From Pelagibius sp. CAU 1746 (lineage in GTDB: Bacteria; Pseudomonadota; Alphaproteobacteria; Kiloniellales; Kiloniellaceae), in assembly GCF_039839785.1 (NCBI RefSeq), contig NZ_JBDOQT010000001.1, positions 2,976,001 through 3,040,000 on the forward strand: a stretch of DNA of 64,000 nucleotides, in the 5' to 3' direction. The position numbers were made by a program, and so were the translations under genes. Shown piece by piece: positions 39,277 through 47,531 of the stretch. Below the pieces are notes generated by a model, which was not told the origin of the DNA, searched no databases, and saw only the letters and a list, made by a program, of their open reading frames with translations. The stretch's first letter is position 1; each line of letters opens with the position of its first letter.

Positions 39277-40062
39277 ATGCTCGTCGCCATCGATGCCGGA
39301 AATACCAACGTCGTCTTCGCGCTCTTCGAAGGCGATACCATGAAGGCCAAGTGGCGGGCCTCCAGCGACGCCAAGCGCACGGCCGATGAGTACGCGGTCT
39401 GGCTGACCCAGCTCATGGCGCTGCAAGACCTCAAGGCCGCCGACGTGACCGGGGCCATCATCGCCAACGTGGTGCCGGCGGCCAGCTTCACCCTGAACAC
39501 GCTCTGCACGGATTTCTTCAAGGTCACGCCGTTGGTCATCGGCGATCCCGCGGTGGATCTGGGCATCGAGGTTCATATGGATCACCGGGAGAATGTCGGC
39601 GCCGACCGCCTGGTGAACGCCCTGGCCGCGCACCGCGCCTACGGCGGGCCGCTGATCGTCATCGACTTCGGCACCGCGACCACTTTCGATATCGTCGGCC
39701 CCGAGGGCGCTTACGAGGGCGGTGTCATCGCCCCTTCCGCCCAACACTCGGTCGATGCGCTCTATCGGGCCGCGGCCCAGTTGCCCCGGGTCAGGATCGA
39801 GCGTCCCGGCAGGGTCATCGGCAAGGACACCGTCCCGGCCATGAAGTCGGGCATCTATTGGGGCTATGTCGGCCTCATCGAGGGCCTGACGGCCCGCATC
39901 AAGGAGGAGTACGGCAGTCCCATGAAGGTCATCGCCACCGGCGGTTTGGCGACCCTCTATTCGGAGGCCACGCCGGTCATCGAGGTGGTCGATTCAGATC
40001 TCACGCTTCGCGGGCTGCGCCTGATCCATGCCGCCAACGCCCAAGCGCAAGTCGGGAGCTGA
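39277..40062 (+). CDS. coaX: type III pantothenate kinase
   Basis: A 261-residue CoaX, which phosphorylates pantothenate in the first step of CoA synthesis and is not inhibited by CoA. ASKHA-fold motifs are LVAIDAGNTNVVFALFEGD at the N-terminus, the middle GADRLVNALAAH, VIDFGTATTFDIV and EGGVIAPS, and IATGGLA near the C-terminus. It lies 26 bases after birA and 4 bases before rnj in a vitamin/RNA cassette appended to the nuo operon. Confidence 0.96.
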   Translation: MLVAIDAGNTNVVFALFEGDTMKAKWRASSDAKRTADEYAVWLTQLMALQDLKAADVTGAIIANVVPAASFTLNTLCTDFFKVTPLVIGDPAVDLGIEVHMDHRENVGADRLVNALAAHRAYGGPLIVIDFGTATTFDIVGPEGAYEGGVIAPSAQHSVDALYRAAAQLPRVRIERPGRVIGKDTVPAMKSGIYWGYVGLIEGLTARIKEEYGSPMKVIATGGLATLYSEATPVIEVVDSDLTLRGLRLIHAANAQAQVGS

Positions 40063-40066
40063 GCGC

Positions 40067-41746
40067 ATGAGCGACGGTTACAGCGGCAAGGATCTCGGCG
40101 CCGACGATCTCTACTTCGTGCCCCTGGGCGGCACCGGCGAGATCGGGATGAACCTCAACCTCTACGGTCACAAGGGCGCTTGGCTGATGGTCGACTGCGG
40201 CATCACCTTCGGCGATCCGCGGCTGCCGGGCATCGACGTCGAAATGCCCGATCCCGCCTTCATCGCGGAACGGCGCGACGACCTGGCCGGCCTGGTACTG
40301 ACCCACGCCCACGAAGACCACATCGGCGCCGTGCCCTACCTCTGGGAAGAGCTGCGCTGCCCGGTCTACGCCACCAAGTTCACCGCCGCCCTGCTGCGGC
40401 GCAAACTGGCGGAAGTCGGCCTGCTGGATGTGGTCCCGCTGACAGAAGTGCCGCTTTCCGGCACCTTTTCCGTCGGTCCCTTCGAGATCGAGCTGATCAC
40501 TCTGACCCACTCGATCCCCGAACCCAACGCCGTGGTGATCCGTACCGCCGCCGGCACGGTCCTGCACACCGGCGATTGGAAATTGGATCCTGATCCCCTG
40601 GTGGGGGACAACTACGACGAAGCGCGCCTGAAAGCCCTGGCCGAGGAAAACGTCCTGGCCATGGTCGGCGATTCCACCAACGCCATGGTCTGGGGAGAGG
40701 CGGGCTCCGAGGCGGAGGTGCGCGAGCACCTGCTGCAGGTGGTCAAGGGGTTGAAGCAGCGGGTCGCCGTGGCCTGCTTCGCCAGCAACGTGGCACGCCT
40801 GGAAACGGTGATCCGCGTCGCCGAGGACTGCGGGCGCCGGGTCTGCCTGCTCGGCCGCTCCATGCACCGCATCGTCGATTGCGCGCGCGAGGCCGGCTAT
40901 CTGACCGGACACCAGCCCTTCCTTTCGGAGGAAGAGATCGACTACCTGCCGCGCGGGGAGGTGCTGCTGCTGTGCACCGGCAGCCAGGGCGAGCCCCGCG
41001 CCGCCCTATGGCGCATCGCCCGCGGCGATCATCCGCACGTCGGTCTATCGGCGGGCGATGCCGTGGTTTTTTCCTCGCGGGTCATCCCCGGCAACGACAC
41101 CGCCATCTTCGAGCTGCAGAATTCCCTGGCCCGCGCCGGGATCGACGTCATCACCGATCATGACCATGACATTCACGTCTCCGGCCACCCGGGACGCGAC
41201 GAGCTGATCCAGATGTACCAGTGGGTGCGCCCGCAGGTCGCCGTGCCGGTCCACGGCGAGGCCCGGCATCTCATGGCCCATGCCGAGATCGCCAAGCAGT
41301 GCCAGGTGCCGCAGCAGGTCGTCGGGCACAACGGCGCCGTCATCCGCCTTGCGCCGGGCGACGCGGGCATCGTCGACGAGGTGTCCAACGGCCGGCTGAT
41401 CTACGACGGCGGACGCCTGCTGTCGCAGAACAGCCCTGTCATCAAGGGGCGCCAGAAACTGATGTTCAACGGCGCCGTGGCGGTGACGCTGGTGCTGGAC
41501 GAGCGCGGCCAGATGGACGGCGAAGCGGACATCTCCACCGTCGGCCTCTTCGAAGAGCACGAGGAGGAGGAAGACCTGGCGGCGGTGGGGATCGCCATTC
41601 AGGAGGCGGTCCAGCGTCTCGGCCGGCGCGAGCGCAAGGACGACGCCGCGGTGGAGGAGGCGGCACGCCTGGCCGTGCGCCGGACCGTGAACCGCCTGCT
41701 CGGCAAGAAGCCCATGACCATGGTCCATGTCATTCGTTTCGAGTGA
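40067..41746 (+). CDS. rnj: ribonuclease J
   Basis: A 559-residue metallo-beta-lactamase/beta-CASP ribonuclease with 5'-exo and endo activity in RNA maturation and decay. The zinc motif LTHAHEDHIGAVPYLW, then LTHSIPEPNAVVI, TGDWKLDPDPL, GDSTNAM and beta-CASP segments (CTGSQGEPRAAL, VHVSGHPGRDEL-like and PVHGEARHL) are all present. A C-terminal domain of about 100 residues completes it. Alphaproteobacteria carry RNase J beside RNase E. The start ATG 40067 lies 4 bases after coaX. Confidence 0.95.
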   Translation: MSDGYSGKDLGADDLYFVPLGGTGEIGMNLNLYGHKGAWLMVDCGITFGDPRLPGIDVEMPDPAFIAERRDDLAGLVLTHAHEDHIGAVPYLWEELRCPVYATKFTAALLRRKLAEVGLLDVVPLTEVPLSGTFSVGPFEIELITLTHSIPEPNAVVIRTAAGTVLHTGDWKLDPDPLVGDNYDEARLKALAEENVLAMVGDSTNAMVWGEAGSEAEVREHLLQVVKGLKQRVAVACFASNVARLETVIRVAEDCGRRVCLLGRSMHRIVDCAREAGYLTGHQPFLSEEEIDYLPRGEVLLLCTGSQGEPRAALWRIARGDHPHVGLSAGDAVVFSSRVIPGNDTAIFELQNSLARAGIDVITDHDHDIHVSGHPGRDELIQMYQWVRPQVAVPVHGEARHLMAHAEIAKQCQVPQQVVGHNGAVIRLAPGDAGIVDEVSNGRLIYDGGRLLSQNSPVIKGRQKLMFNGAVAVTLVLDERGQMDGEADISTVGLFEEHEEEEDLAAVGIAIQEAVQRLGRRERKDDAAVEEAARLAVRRTVNRLLGKKPMTMVHVIRFE

Positions 41747-41907
41747 CGCGATATCGGGGCGACGGTCTCGGCCGGCGGTTGGCCCGTCCTTTGTTTCCAC
41801 TCCTTCCTGACCAGGGTTGTCAGCAGGCTGCCGTCCGGGCCCGCAGCGGGGCTTGCGTTGAACGGCCAGGAACCACAAATTAGCGAAAACCAGGAGGAGA
41901 ATAGGGG

Positions 41908-42312
41908 ATGATCGGCAGGTTGAACCACGTGGCCATCGCTGTGCCGGATTTGGAAGCGGCCGCCGGGATCTACCGCGGCATACTGGGAGCGGAGGTCTCC
42001 GCGGCCATGCCTCAGCCCGACCACGGGGTGACGGTGATTTTCGTCAATCTGCCCAATACCAAGATCGAGCTGCTTCATCCTCTGGGCGATAGCTCGCCCA
42101 TCGCCAGCTTCCTGGAGCGCAATCCGGCCGGCGGCGTTCATCATATTTGCTACGAAGTCGACGACATCATTGCCGCACGCGACCGCCTGAAAGCGGAAGG
42201 CGCGCGGGTGCTGGGCGACGGCGAGCCGAAAATCGGCGCCCACGACAAGCCCGTGTTGTTCCTGCATCCCAAGGACTTCTGCGGCACGCTGGTCGAGCTG
42301 GAACAGGCGTGA
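41908..42312 (+). CDS. mce: methylmalonyl-CoA epimerase
   Basis: A 134-residue glyoxalase-fold (VOC) enzyme that interconverts the epimers of methylmalonyl-CoA on the route from propionyl-CoA to succinyl-CoA. Metal ligands show as His in RLNHVAIAV, Gln/His in QPDHGVTVIFV with Glu in KIELLHPL, His in GGVHHICYEVDD, and Glu in GTLVELEQ. The ribosome-binding site AGGAGGAGAATAGGGG is strong. DUF1467 follows by 13 bases. Confidence 0.95.
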   Translation: MIGRLNHVAIAVPDLEAAAGIYRGILGAEVSAAMPQPDHGVTVIFVNLPNTKIELLHPLGDSSPIASFLERNPAGGVHHICYEVDDIIAARDRLKAEGARVLGDGEPKIGAHDKPVLFLHPKDFCGTLVELEQA

Positions 42313-42325
42313 GGAGTCCGCGGCC

Positions 42326-42589
42326 ATGACCTGGTTCACCGGCCTTCTCGTCTACGGGATGATCTGGATGGTGGTGCTGCTCACGGTGCTGCCGTGGGGC
42401 GTGCACCGGGCCGAGGATCCGGAGCCCGGCCACGAGCCCGGCGCGCCGGAAAAACCGATGATGTGGCGCAAGGTGCTGGCGACCACGATCATCGCCGCGG
42501 TGATCTGGGCCGGCGTCTATGTGGTCATCGACCAGGGCTGGATCGTTTTCCGCGAGTATACGCCGCTCGGCACCAGCGCGCCGAAGTAA
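42326..42589 (+). CDS. DUF1467 family membrane protein
   Basis: An 87-residue inner-membrane protein with two helices (about 4-22 and 50-70). The first helix is followed by LPWGVHRAEDPEPGHEPGAPEKP, whose PWG/GAP pattern is typical of DUF1467, a small alphaproteobacterial family of unknown function. It regularly sits between mce and proS; here tag and an exported protein are inserted before proS. Confidence 0.88.
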   Translation: MTWFTGLLVYGMIWMVVLLTVLPWGVHRAEDPEPGHEPGAPEKPMMWRKVLATTIIAAVIWAGVYVVIDQGWIVFREYTPLGTSAPK

Positions 42590-42598
42590 GGGCCCCGG

Positions 42599-43153
42599 AT
42601 GAGCAGCTATTGCGACTATGCGCCGGGCAACCCCATTCATGCGCACTATCACGACCGCGAATACGGCTTTCCGGTCGACGACGAGGCGGTCCTCTTCGAG
42701 CGCCTGATTCTCGAGATCAACCAGGCGGGGCTGTCCTGGGAGCTGATGCTCAAGAAGCGGGAGGGATTCCGCGCCGCCTACGACGGCTTCGATGTCGACA
42801 AGGTTGCGGCCTACGGTGAGCGGGATCGCACCCGTCTGCTGAATGATGCCGGAATCATCCGCAACCGCTTGAAGGTCGATGCCGCCATCGCCAATGCCCG
42901 GCGCATCGTTGAACTGCGCGCCGACTACGGCTCCTTCAAAGGCTGGATCGAGTCCCACCATCCCCTGGACAAGGCCGACTGGGTGAAGCTGTTCCGCAAG
43001 ACCTTCAAGTTCACCGGTGGTGAGATCGTCGGGGAGTTCCTGATGAGTACCGGATATCTGCCCGGCGCCCATCGTGAGACCTGCCCGATCTACCGGCGGA
43101 TCGCGCGGATTTCTCCGCCCTGGATGCCGGGAGCGAAGAAGGCAAAAAAATAG
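42599..43153 (+). CDS. tag: DNA-3-methyladenine glycosylase I
   Basis: A 184-residue HhH-GPD glycosylase that removes 3-methyladenine from DNA in base excision repair. The zinc-binding snap uses Cys near the N-terminus (YCDYA), His in HYHDREYG, and His/Cys in GAHRETCP at the C-terminus. The catalytic-pocket segment EINQAGLSWELMLKKREGFR matches E. coli Tag, as does LLNDAGIIRNRLKVDAAIANAR. The last residues are Lys-rich. It is 9 bases after the DUF1467 gene and is followed by a terminator. Confidence 0.93.
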   Translation: MSSYCDYAPGNPIHAHYHDREYGFPVDDEAVLFERLILEINQAGLSWELMLKKREGFRAAYDGFDVDKVAAYGERDRTRLLNDAGIIRNRLKVDAAIANARRIVELRADYGSFKGWIESHHPLDKADWVKLFRKTFKFTGGEIVGEFLMSTGYLPGAHRETCPIYRRIARISPPWMPGAKKAKK

Positions 43154-43501
43154 GCAAGCCGCAGCCTGCCTTCGCCAGTTCCCTGTTCAGTATTGAGGCC
43201 TGCTTTTCAGGCTCTTTTGATCTTGGGCAGCCCCGAAAGCCTGCCTGAAGGCGTGTCCACCCTAAACTTGGACCGCGCTGCGCTATTTCGCGCAGTTCTT
43301 AGTGGCCTGTGTAATATCCCATTCGGAGACCTCCGTCACCCTTTTTCTAACAATATTATGCTGGCGACCCGTTGTGCATTGCAACAATTGCGCGCAGCTA
43401 GTATTTATGGGTGTTTTGAATTACATGATTCAACGTTACCGGGAATCGCTTCTTCGGCCTGTTTATCGCTTTGTTAAATGCCCGCCCATAGGCTGAGTCC
43501 C
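43154..43501. other. intergenic region after tag
   Basis: About 350 bases with lower GC than its surroundings. It starts with the terminator of tag and ends at the exported-protein gene. TTGCAA (43379) and TATTTA (43402) with a 17-base spacer could be a weak promoter for that gene. An open frame at 43193-43477 has no ribosome-binding site or domain and is not called. Confidence 0.5.
43195..43218 (+). terminator. terminator after tag
   Basis: GAGGCCTG (43195-43202, one bulged G) pairs with CAGGCTC (43208-43214), followed by TTTT. It is about 40 bases past the tag stop. Confidence 0.6.
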
Positions 43502-43993
43502 ATGAAACCTCCAACCGCGCTCCTGCGCCGCCTGCAGGGCACTCTCCTGTCACTATCGATGATCTCGGGGGGCCTCACGGCTCTGGGTCCGGTTTCTCCG
43601 GCGGCCGCGGAAGACGGCTACCTGACCATCTCCAAGGCCGACTGCGGGCGGCTCTCCCGGCATTTTCCGGCGCCGGACGTGGCCTACCAACCCGGCCGCG
43701 ACGTGCGCGGAAAGCCGGTGGCGCCTGCCGACCTGGAGGGGGGCCCGAACGGAGATGGGGGGCTGGTCTTGCCGGAGGCGGTGGTGATCCCCATCGAGGT
43801 AAGCCTCTTCGAGCGCTACGGCCTCCCCGCAAACGGTATCAACTACAAGGGCGACATCTTCATCGGCGAGGTCGTCGTGGACGTCGCCAGCGGGCGGGCC
43901 ATCTTCAACGGCCAGCCCTTGCAGAGCGAGGAAGAAGCCGAACTGGCCGCCCGCTGCCAGCGCATCCTGCGAGACCGCGCCGAGGGGCAGTGA
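43502..43993 (+). CDS. exported protein of unknown function
   Basis: A 163-residue protein with a Sec signal peptide (MKPPTALLRRLQ, a hydrophobic run, then PVSPAAAEDG with cleavage near residue 35-37). The mature part contains one Cys pair (KADCGRL, ARCQRIL) that could form a disulfide, and the segments DVAYQPGRDVRGKPVAPADL and LPEAVVIPIEVSLFERYGL. I know similar hypothetical exported proteins in Rhodospirillales only in general terms and assign no domain. It is framed by a terminator upstream and by proS 193 bases downstream. Confidence 0.7.
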   Translation: MKPPTALLRRLQGTLLSLSMISGGLTALGPVSPAAAEDGYLTISKADCGRLSRHFPAPDVAYQPGRDVRGKPVAPADLEGGPNGDGGLVLPEAVVIPIEVSLFERYGLPANGINYKGDIFIGEVVVDVASGRAIFNGQPLQSEEEAELAARCQRILRDRAEGQ

Positions 43994-44186
43994 CCCTTCG
44001 GGGCGCCGGGCGCTGTGCCCCGTCTAAGGCGGCGTGGACAAGGCCCCGGGGCTGCCCTATACAGCCTTCACAGCTTCCCCTGAGATATCGGCGCCCGGCA
44101 GGCCTTGCGAAGCGGCGGTTTCCCGGTCATTTTCTCGCCTGGGGCCGGCCCGGTCCCGGGATGAGACAATAGGATACGAGCCAGGT

Positions 44187-45515
44187 ATGCGCCTTTCGCA
44201 GTATTTCATGCCGACCCTGAAGGAAACCCCGAAGGAGGCGGAGATCGTCTCCCACCGGCTCATGCTGCGCGCCGGAATGGTCCGCCAGGCCAGCGCCGGG
44301 ATCTACTCCTGGCTGCCGCTCGGCTATCGGGTCCTGCGCAAGATCGAACAGATCGTGCGCGAGGAGCAGGACGCCGCCGGCTGGCAGGAACTGCTGATGC
44401 CGACGATCCAGTCGGCCGATCTCTGGAAGCAGTCGGGGCGCTACAATGACTACGGCAAGGAGATGTTGCGCATCGTCGACCGTCACGAGCGCGAGATGCT
44501 CTACGGGCCGACCAACGAGGAATTGATCACGGAGATCTTCCGCAACGGTGCCAAGAGCTACCGCGACCTGCCCCAGGGTCTCTACCACATCCAGTGGAAG
44601 TTCCGCGACGAGGTGCGTCCGCGCTTCGGCGTCATGCGCGGGCGTGAGTTCCTGATGAAGGACGCCTATTCCTTCGACATCGACTACGAGGCGGGCCGGC
44701 GCGCCTACCAGAAGCAGTTCGTCGCCTACCTGCGCACCTTCGCGCGCATGGGCCTGAAGGCGATTCCGATGGAGGCCGACACCGGGCCGATCGGCGGCGA
44801 CCTCAGCCACGAGTTCATCGTGCTGGCGGAGACCGGCGAGTCCGAGGTCTTCTGCGACCGCGAGTTTCTCGACCAGGACGTCCTGGGTACCGCCGTCGAT
44901 TACAGCGACAGCGCCGCTGTCGAGAAGATCGTCGACTACTACACCAACCTTTACGCCCGCACCGACGAGAAGCACGACCAGGCTCATTTCGAGAAGGAAG
45001 TGCCCGCCGAGCGCCGCTACGTCGGCCGTGGGATCGAGGTCGGCCATATCTTCTTCTTCGGCACCAAGTATTCCGAGCCGCTGAACGCCTACGTCACCAC
45101 GCCCAACGACGACAGCGTGCCGGTGCAGATGGGCTCCTACGGCGTCGGCGTGTCGCGGCTGGTCGGCGGCATCATCGAGGCCTGCCACGACGACAACGGC
45201 ATCATCTGGCCGGAGTCCGTGGCACCCTTCAAGGTTGGCCTCGTCAACTTGCGCGCCGCCGATGCGGACTGCACCGCCGCCTGTGACAAACTCTACGGTC
45301 AGCTCTCCGAAGCCGGGATCGAGGTGCTCTACGACGACCGCGACGCGGCGGCCGGCGCCAAGTTCGCCAACATGGATCTCATCGGCCTGCCCTGGCAGCT
45401 CGTCGTCGGGCCGCGCGGCCTGAAGAACGGCGTCGTCGAACTGAAGCGGCGCGGCGGCAACGGCGAGCGCGAGGAACTCTCGCCCGAGGCCGCCATCGCC
45501 AAGCTGGTCGGCTAA
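44187..45515 (+). CDS. proS: proline--tRNA ligase, short form
   Basis: A 442-residue class II aminoacyl-tRNA synthetase. Motif 1 region [28 protein letters not shown], motif 2 [33 protein letters not shown] and motif 3 [16 protein letters not shown] are intact, with the anticodon-binding domain (about 350-442). The roughly 180-residue editing insertion of E. coli-type ProRS between motifs 2 and 3 is missing, which is the alphaproteobacterial form. The open frame reaches back to 44034; ATG 44187 gives the family N-terminus [13 protein letters not shown]. It is followed after 3 bases by lolC. Confidence 0.96.
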   Translation: MRLSQYFMPTLKETPKEAEIVSHRLMLRAGMVRQASAGIYSWLPLGYRVLRKIEQIVREEQDAAGWQELLMPTIQSADLWKQSGRYNDYGKEMLRIVDRHEREMLYGPTNEELITEIFRNGAKSYRDLPQGLYHIQWKFRDEVRPRFGVMRGREFLMKDAYSFDIDYEAGRRAYQKQFVAYLRTFARMGLKAIPMEADTGPIGGDLSHEFIVLAETGESEVFCDREFLDQDVLGTAVDYSDSAAVEKIVDYYTNLYARTDEKHDQAHFEKEVPAERRYVGRGIEVGHIFFFGTKYSEPLNAYVTTPNDDSVPVQMGSYGVGVSRLVGGIIEACHDDNGIIWPESVAPFKVGLVNLRAADADCTAACDKLYGQLSEAGIEVLYDDRDAAAGAKFANMDLIGLPWQLVVGPRGLKNGVVELKRRGGNGEREELSPEAAIAKLVG

Positions 45516-45518
45516 GGC

Positions 45519-46766
45519 ATGGTGTTCAATGCCTTCGAGCGCATGGTGGCTGGGCGCTACTTGCGCGCCCGCCGCGAGGAAGGCTTCGTCTCGGTCATCG
45601 CCGTCTTCTCCTTTCTGGGCATCATGCTGGGCGTGGCGGTGCTGATCATCGTCATGGCGGTGATGAATGGCTTCCGCCAGGAACTGCTGTCCCGGATCCT
45701 CGGGGTCAACGGCCATCTGACCGTCTTTTCCAACGGGCCGGCGATCCAGGATTTCGAGGATCTCGACAGGCGCCTCATGGCGGTCGACGGGGTCGTCTCC
45801 GTGACCCCGCAGGTGCAGGGCCAGGTCATGGTCACTGTCGAAGGTTCCGCCACCGGCGCCCTGGTGCGCGGCATGAGCCCGGAAGACGTGGCGGCGCGGC
45901 CGATCCTGGCCGACAACATCGCCGCCGGCAGCCTGGACGACTACGGCAAGGACGACGGCATCCTCATCGGCCAGCGCTTGGCGCAGTCCCTGGGCGTCTG
46001 GGTCGGCGACAGGATCACCCTGGTCTCGCCGTCGGGCAACACCACGGTCATCGGTACCGTGCCGCGGCTGAAGAGCTACCGCATCGCCGCGCTTTTCGAC
46101 GTGGGCATGTACGAATACGACAACGGCTTTATCTACATGCCGCTCGAGGCAGCGCAGCTCTTCTATCGTCTGCCCAAGGCGGTCAATGCGATCGAGGTTT
46201 TCGTCGACGATCCAGATCACACGCGGGCGACCCTAAACGCAATGCAAGCCGCCCTCGGACCGAACTATCGGACGGTGGACTGGCAGCGCTCCAACGCCGC
46301 CTTCTTCGGCGCCATCCAGACCGAGCGCAACGTGATGTTCCTCATCCTCTCGCTGATCATCGTGGTGGCCGCCTTCAACGTACTCTCGGGCCAGACCATG
46401 CTGGTCAAGGATAAGGGCCGGGACATCGCCATCCTGCGCACCATGGGCGCGACCCGCGGCATGGTCATGCGCATCTTCTTCCTCAGCGGCGCCAGCATTG
46501 GCGTGGTGGGCACGGCCTTTGGCTTCGTCCTGGGCTTTCTCTTTGCCGACAACATCCAGACTATCCGGGAGTTCTTGCAGAACCTGACAGGCATCGGGCT
46601 TTTCCCGGCGGAGATCTATTTCCTTTCCCGGCTTCCGGCGGTGGTCGATGTCGGCGAGGTGGTCCTGATCGTCGGCCTGGCTCTGGCGCTATCCTTCCTG
46701 GCGCCGCTCTATCCGGCCTGGCGGGCGGCGCGGCTCGATCCGGTCGAGGCTCTCCGCTATGAGTGA
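45519..46766 (+). CDS. lolC: lipoprotein-releasing system permease LolC/LolE
   Basis: A 415-residue inner-membrane permease of the LolCDE exporter, which lifts outer-membrane lipoproteins from the inner membrane to LolA. The first helix ([30 protein letters not shown], about 23-55) is followed by a large periplasmic domain and three C-terminal helices, with [10 protein letters not shown] at the end as in FtsX-family proteins. Alphaproteobacteria usually have one gene serving for both LolC and LolE, so the symbol is a convention. It starts 3 bases after proS and overlaps lolD by 8 bases. Confidence 0.95.
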   Translation: MVFNAFERMVAGRYLRARREEGFVSVIAVFSFLGIMLGVAVLIIVMAVMNGFRQELLSRILGVNGHLTVFSNGPAIQDFEDLDRRLMAVDGVVSVTPQVQGQVMVTVEGSATGALVRGMSPEDVAARPILADNIAAGSLDDYGKDDGILIGQRLAQSLGVWVGDRITLVSPSGNTTVIGTVPRLKSYRIAALFDVGMYEYDNGFIYMPLEAAQLFYRLPKAVNAIEVFVDDPDHTRATLNAMQAALGPNYRTVDWQRSNAAFFGAIQTERNVMFLILSLIIVVAAFNVLSGQTMLVKDKGRDIAILRTMGATRGMVMRIFFLSGASIGVVGTAFGFVLGFLFADNIQTIREFLQNLTGIGLFPAEIYFLSRLPAVVDVGEVVLIVGLALALSFLAPLYPAWRAARLDPVEALRYE

Positions 46767-47466
46767 TCTCAGCAAGGTCGGCAGCCGGAACGGCCAGGGC
46801 CTGGAGCTTGCCGGAGTCCGCCGGACCTTCAAGCAGGGCCGCGAAAAGCTGGAGGTCCTGCAAGGCGCTTCCTTCAAGGTCAGTGGCGGCGAGATCGTCG
46901 CCCTGGTTGGTCCTTCGGGCGCCGGCAAGTCGACCCTCTTGCAGATCGCCGGCCTGCTGGAGCGGCCCGACGAGGGTGAGGTGCTGATCGACGGAGCGGC
47001 TTGCCTGGATCTCTCCGACGCCCAGCGCACGGCGCTGCGCCGCCGGGCCATCGGCTTCGTCTACCAGTACCACCACCTGCTGCCGGAGTTCTCGGCCCTG
47101 GAGAACGTGGTGCTGCCGCAGATGATTGCCGGGATACCCAAGGCCAAGGCCAAGGAGAAGGCGGCGCGGTTGTTGACCTCCGTGGGGCTGGCCGAGCGCC
47201 TGACTCACCGCCCGGCGCGCCTTTCCGGCGGCGAGCAGCAACGCGCGGCCATCGCCCGGGGCCTCGCCAACGATCCCTCGATCCTGCTGGCCGACGAGCC
47301 GACAGGCAACCTGGACCCGGACACCGCCGACGGGGTCTTCGCCCAGCTCATGGGCTTGGTGCGTGACGGCGGTCTGGCCGCGGTCATTGCCACCCACAAC
47401 ATGGAGCTGGCCCAGCGTATGGACCGGGTCCTGCGCCTGGAGCACGGGCATATCGTCGAGGGGTGA
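46759..47466 (+). CDS. lolD: lipoprotein-releasing system ATPase LolD
   Basis: A 235-residue ABC ATPase of the MacB/LolD group. Walker A is GPSGAGKST, the Q-loop region is [18 protein letters not shown] (with the group-typical HHLLPEF), the signature is [15 protein letters not shown], Walker B is [12 protein letters not shown] and the switch His is in ATHNMELA. It overlaps lolC by 8 bases, so permease and ATPase are made together. dnaE starts 65 bases later. Confidence 0.97.
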   Translation: MSDLSKVGSRNGQGLELAGVRRTFKQGREKLEVLQGASFKVSGGEIVALVGPSGAGKSTLLQIAGLLERPDEGEVLIDGAACLDLSDAQRTALRRRAIGFVYQYHHLLPEFSALENVVLPQMIAGIPKAKAKEKAARLLTSVGLAERLTHRPARLSGGEQQRAAIARGLANDPSILLADEPTGNLDPDTADGVFAQLMGLVRDGGLAAVIATHNMELAQRMDRVLRLEHGHIVEG

Positions 47467-47531
47467 GTTACCCTCAGAAAACGACATTTGTCCCCATGGC
47501 GCGACTCGGGGCTTGAGGGCAAACTACATCC

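Noticed and set aside
43193-43477. 94-codon open frame after tag
   Set aside because: Begins inside the terminator hairpin and lacks a ribosome-binding site; codon use is unlike the neighbours.
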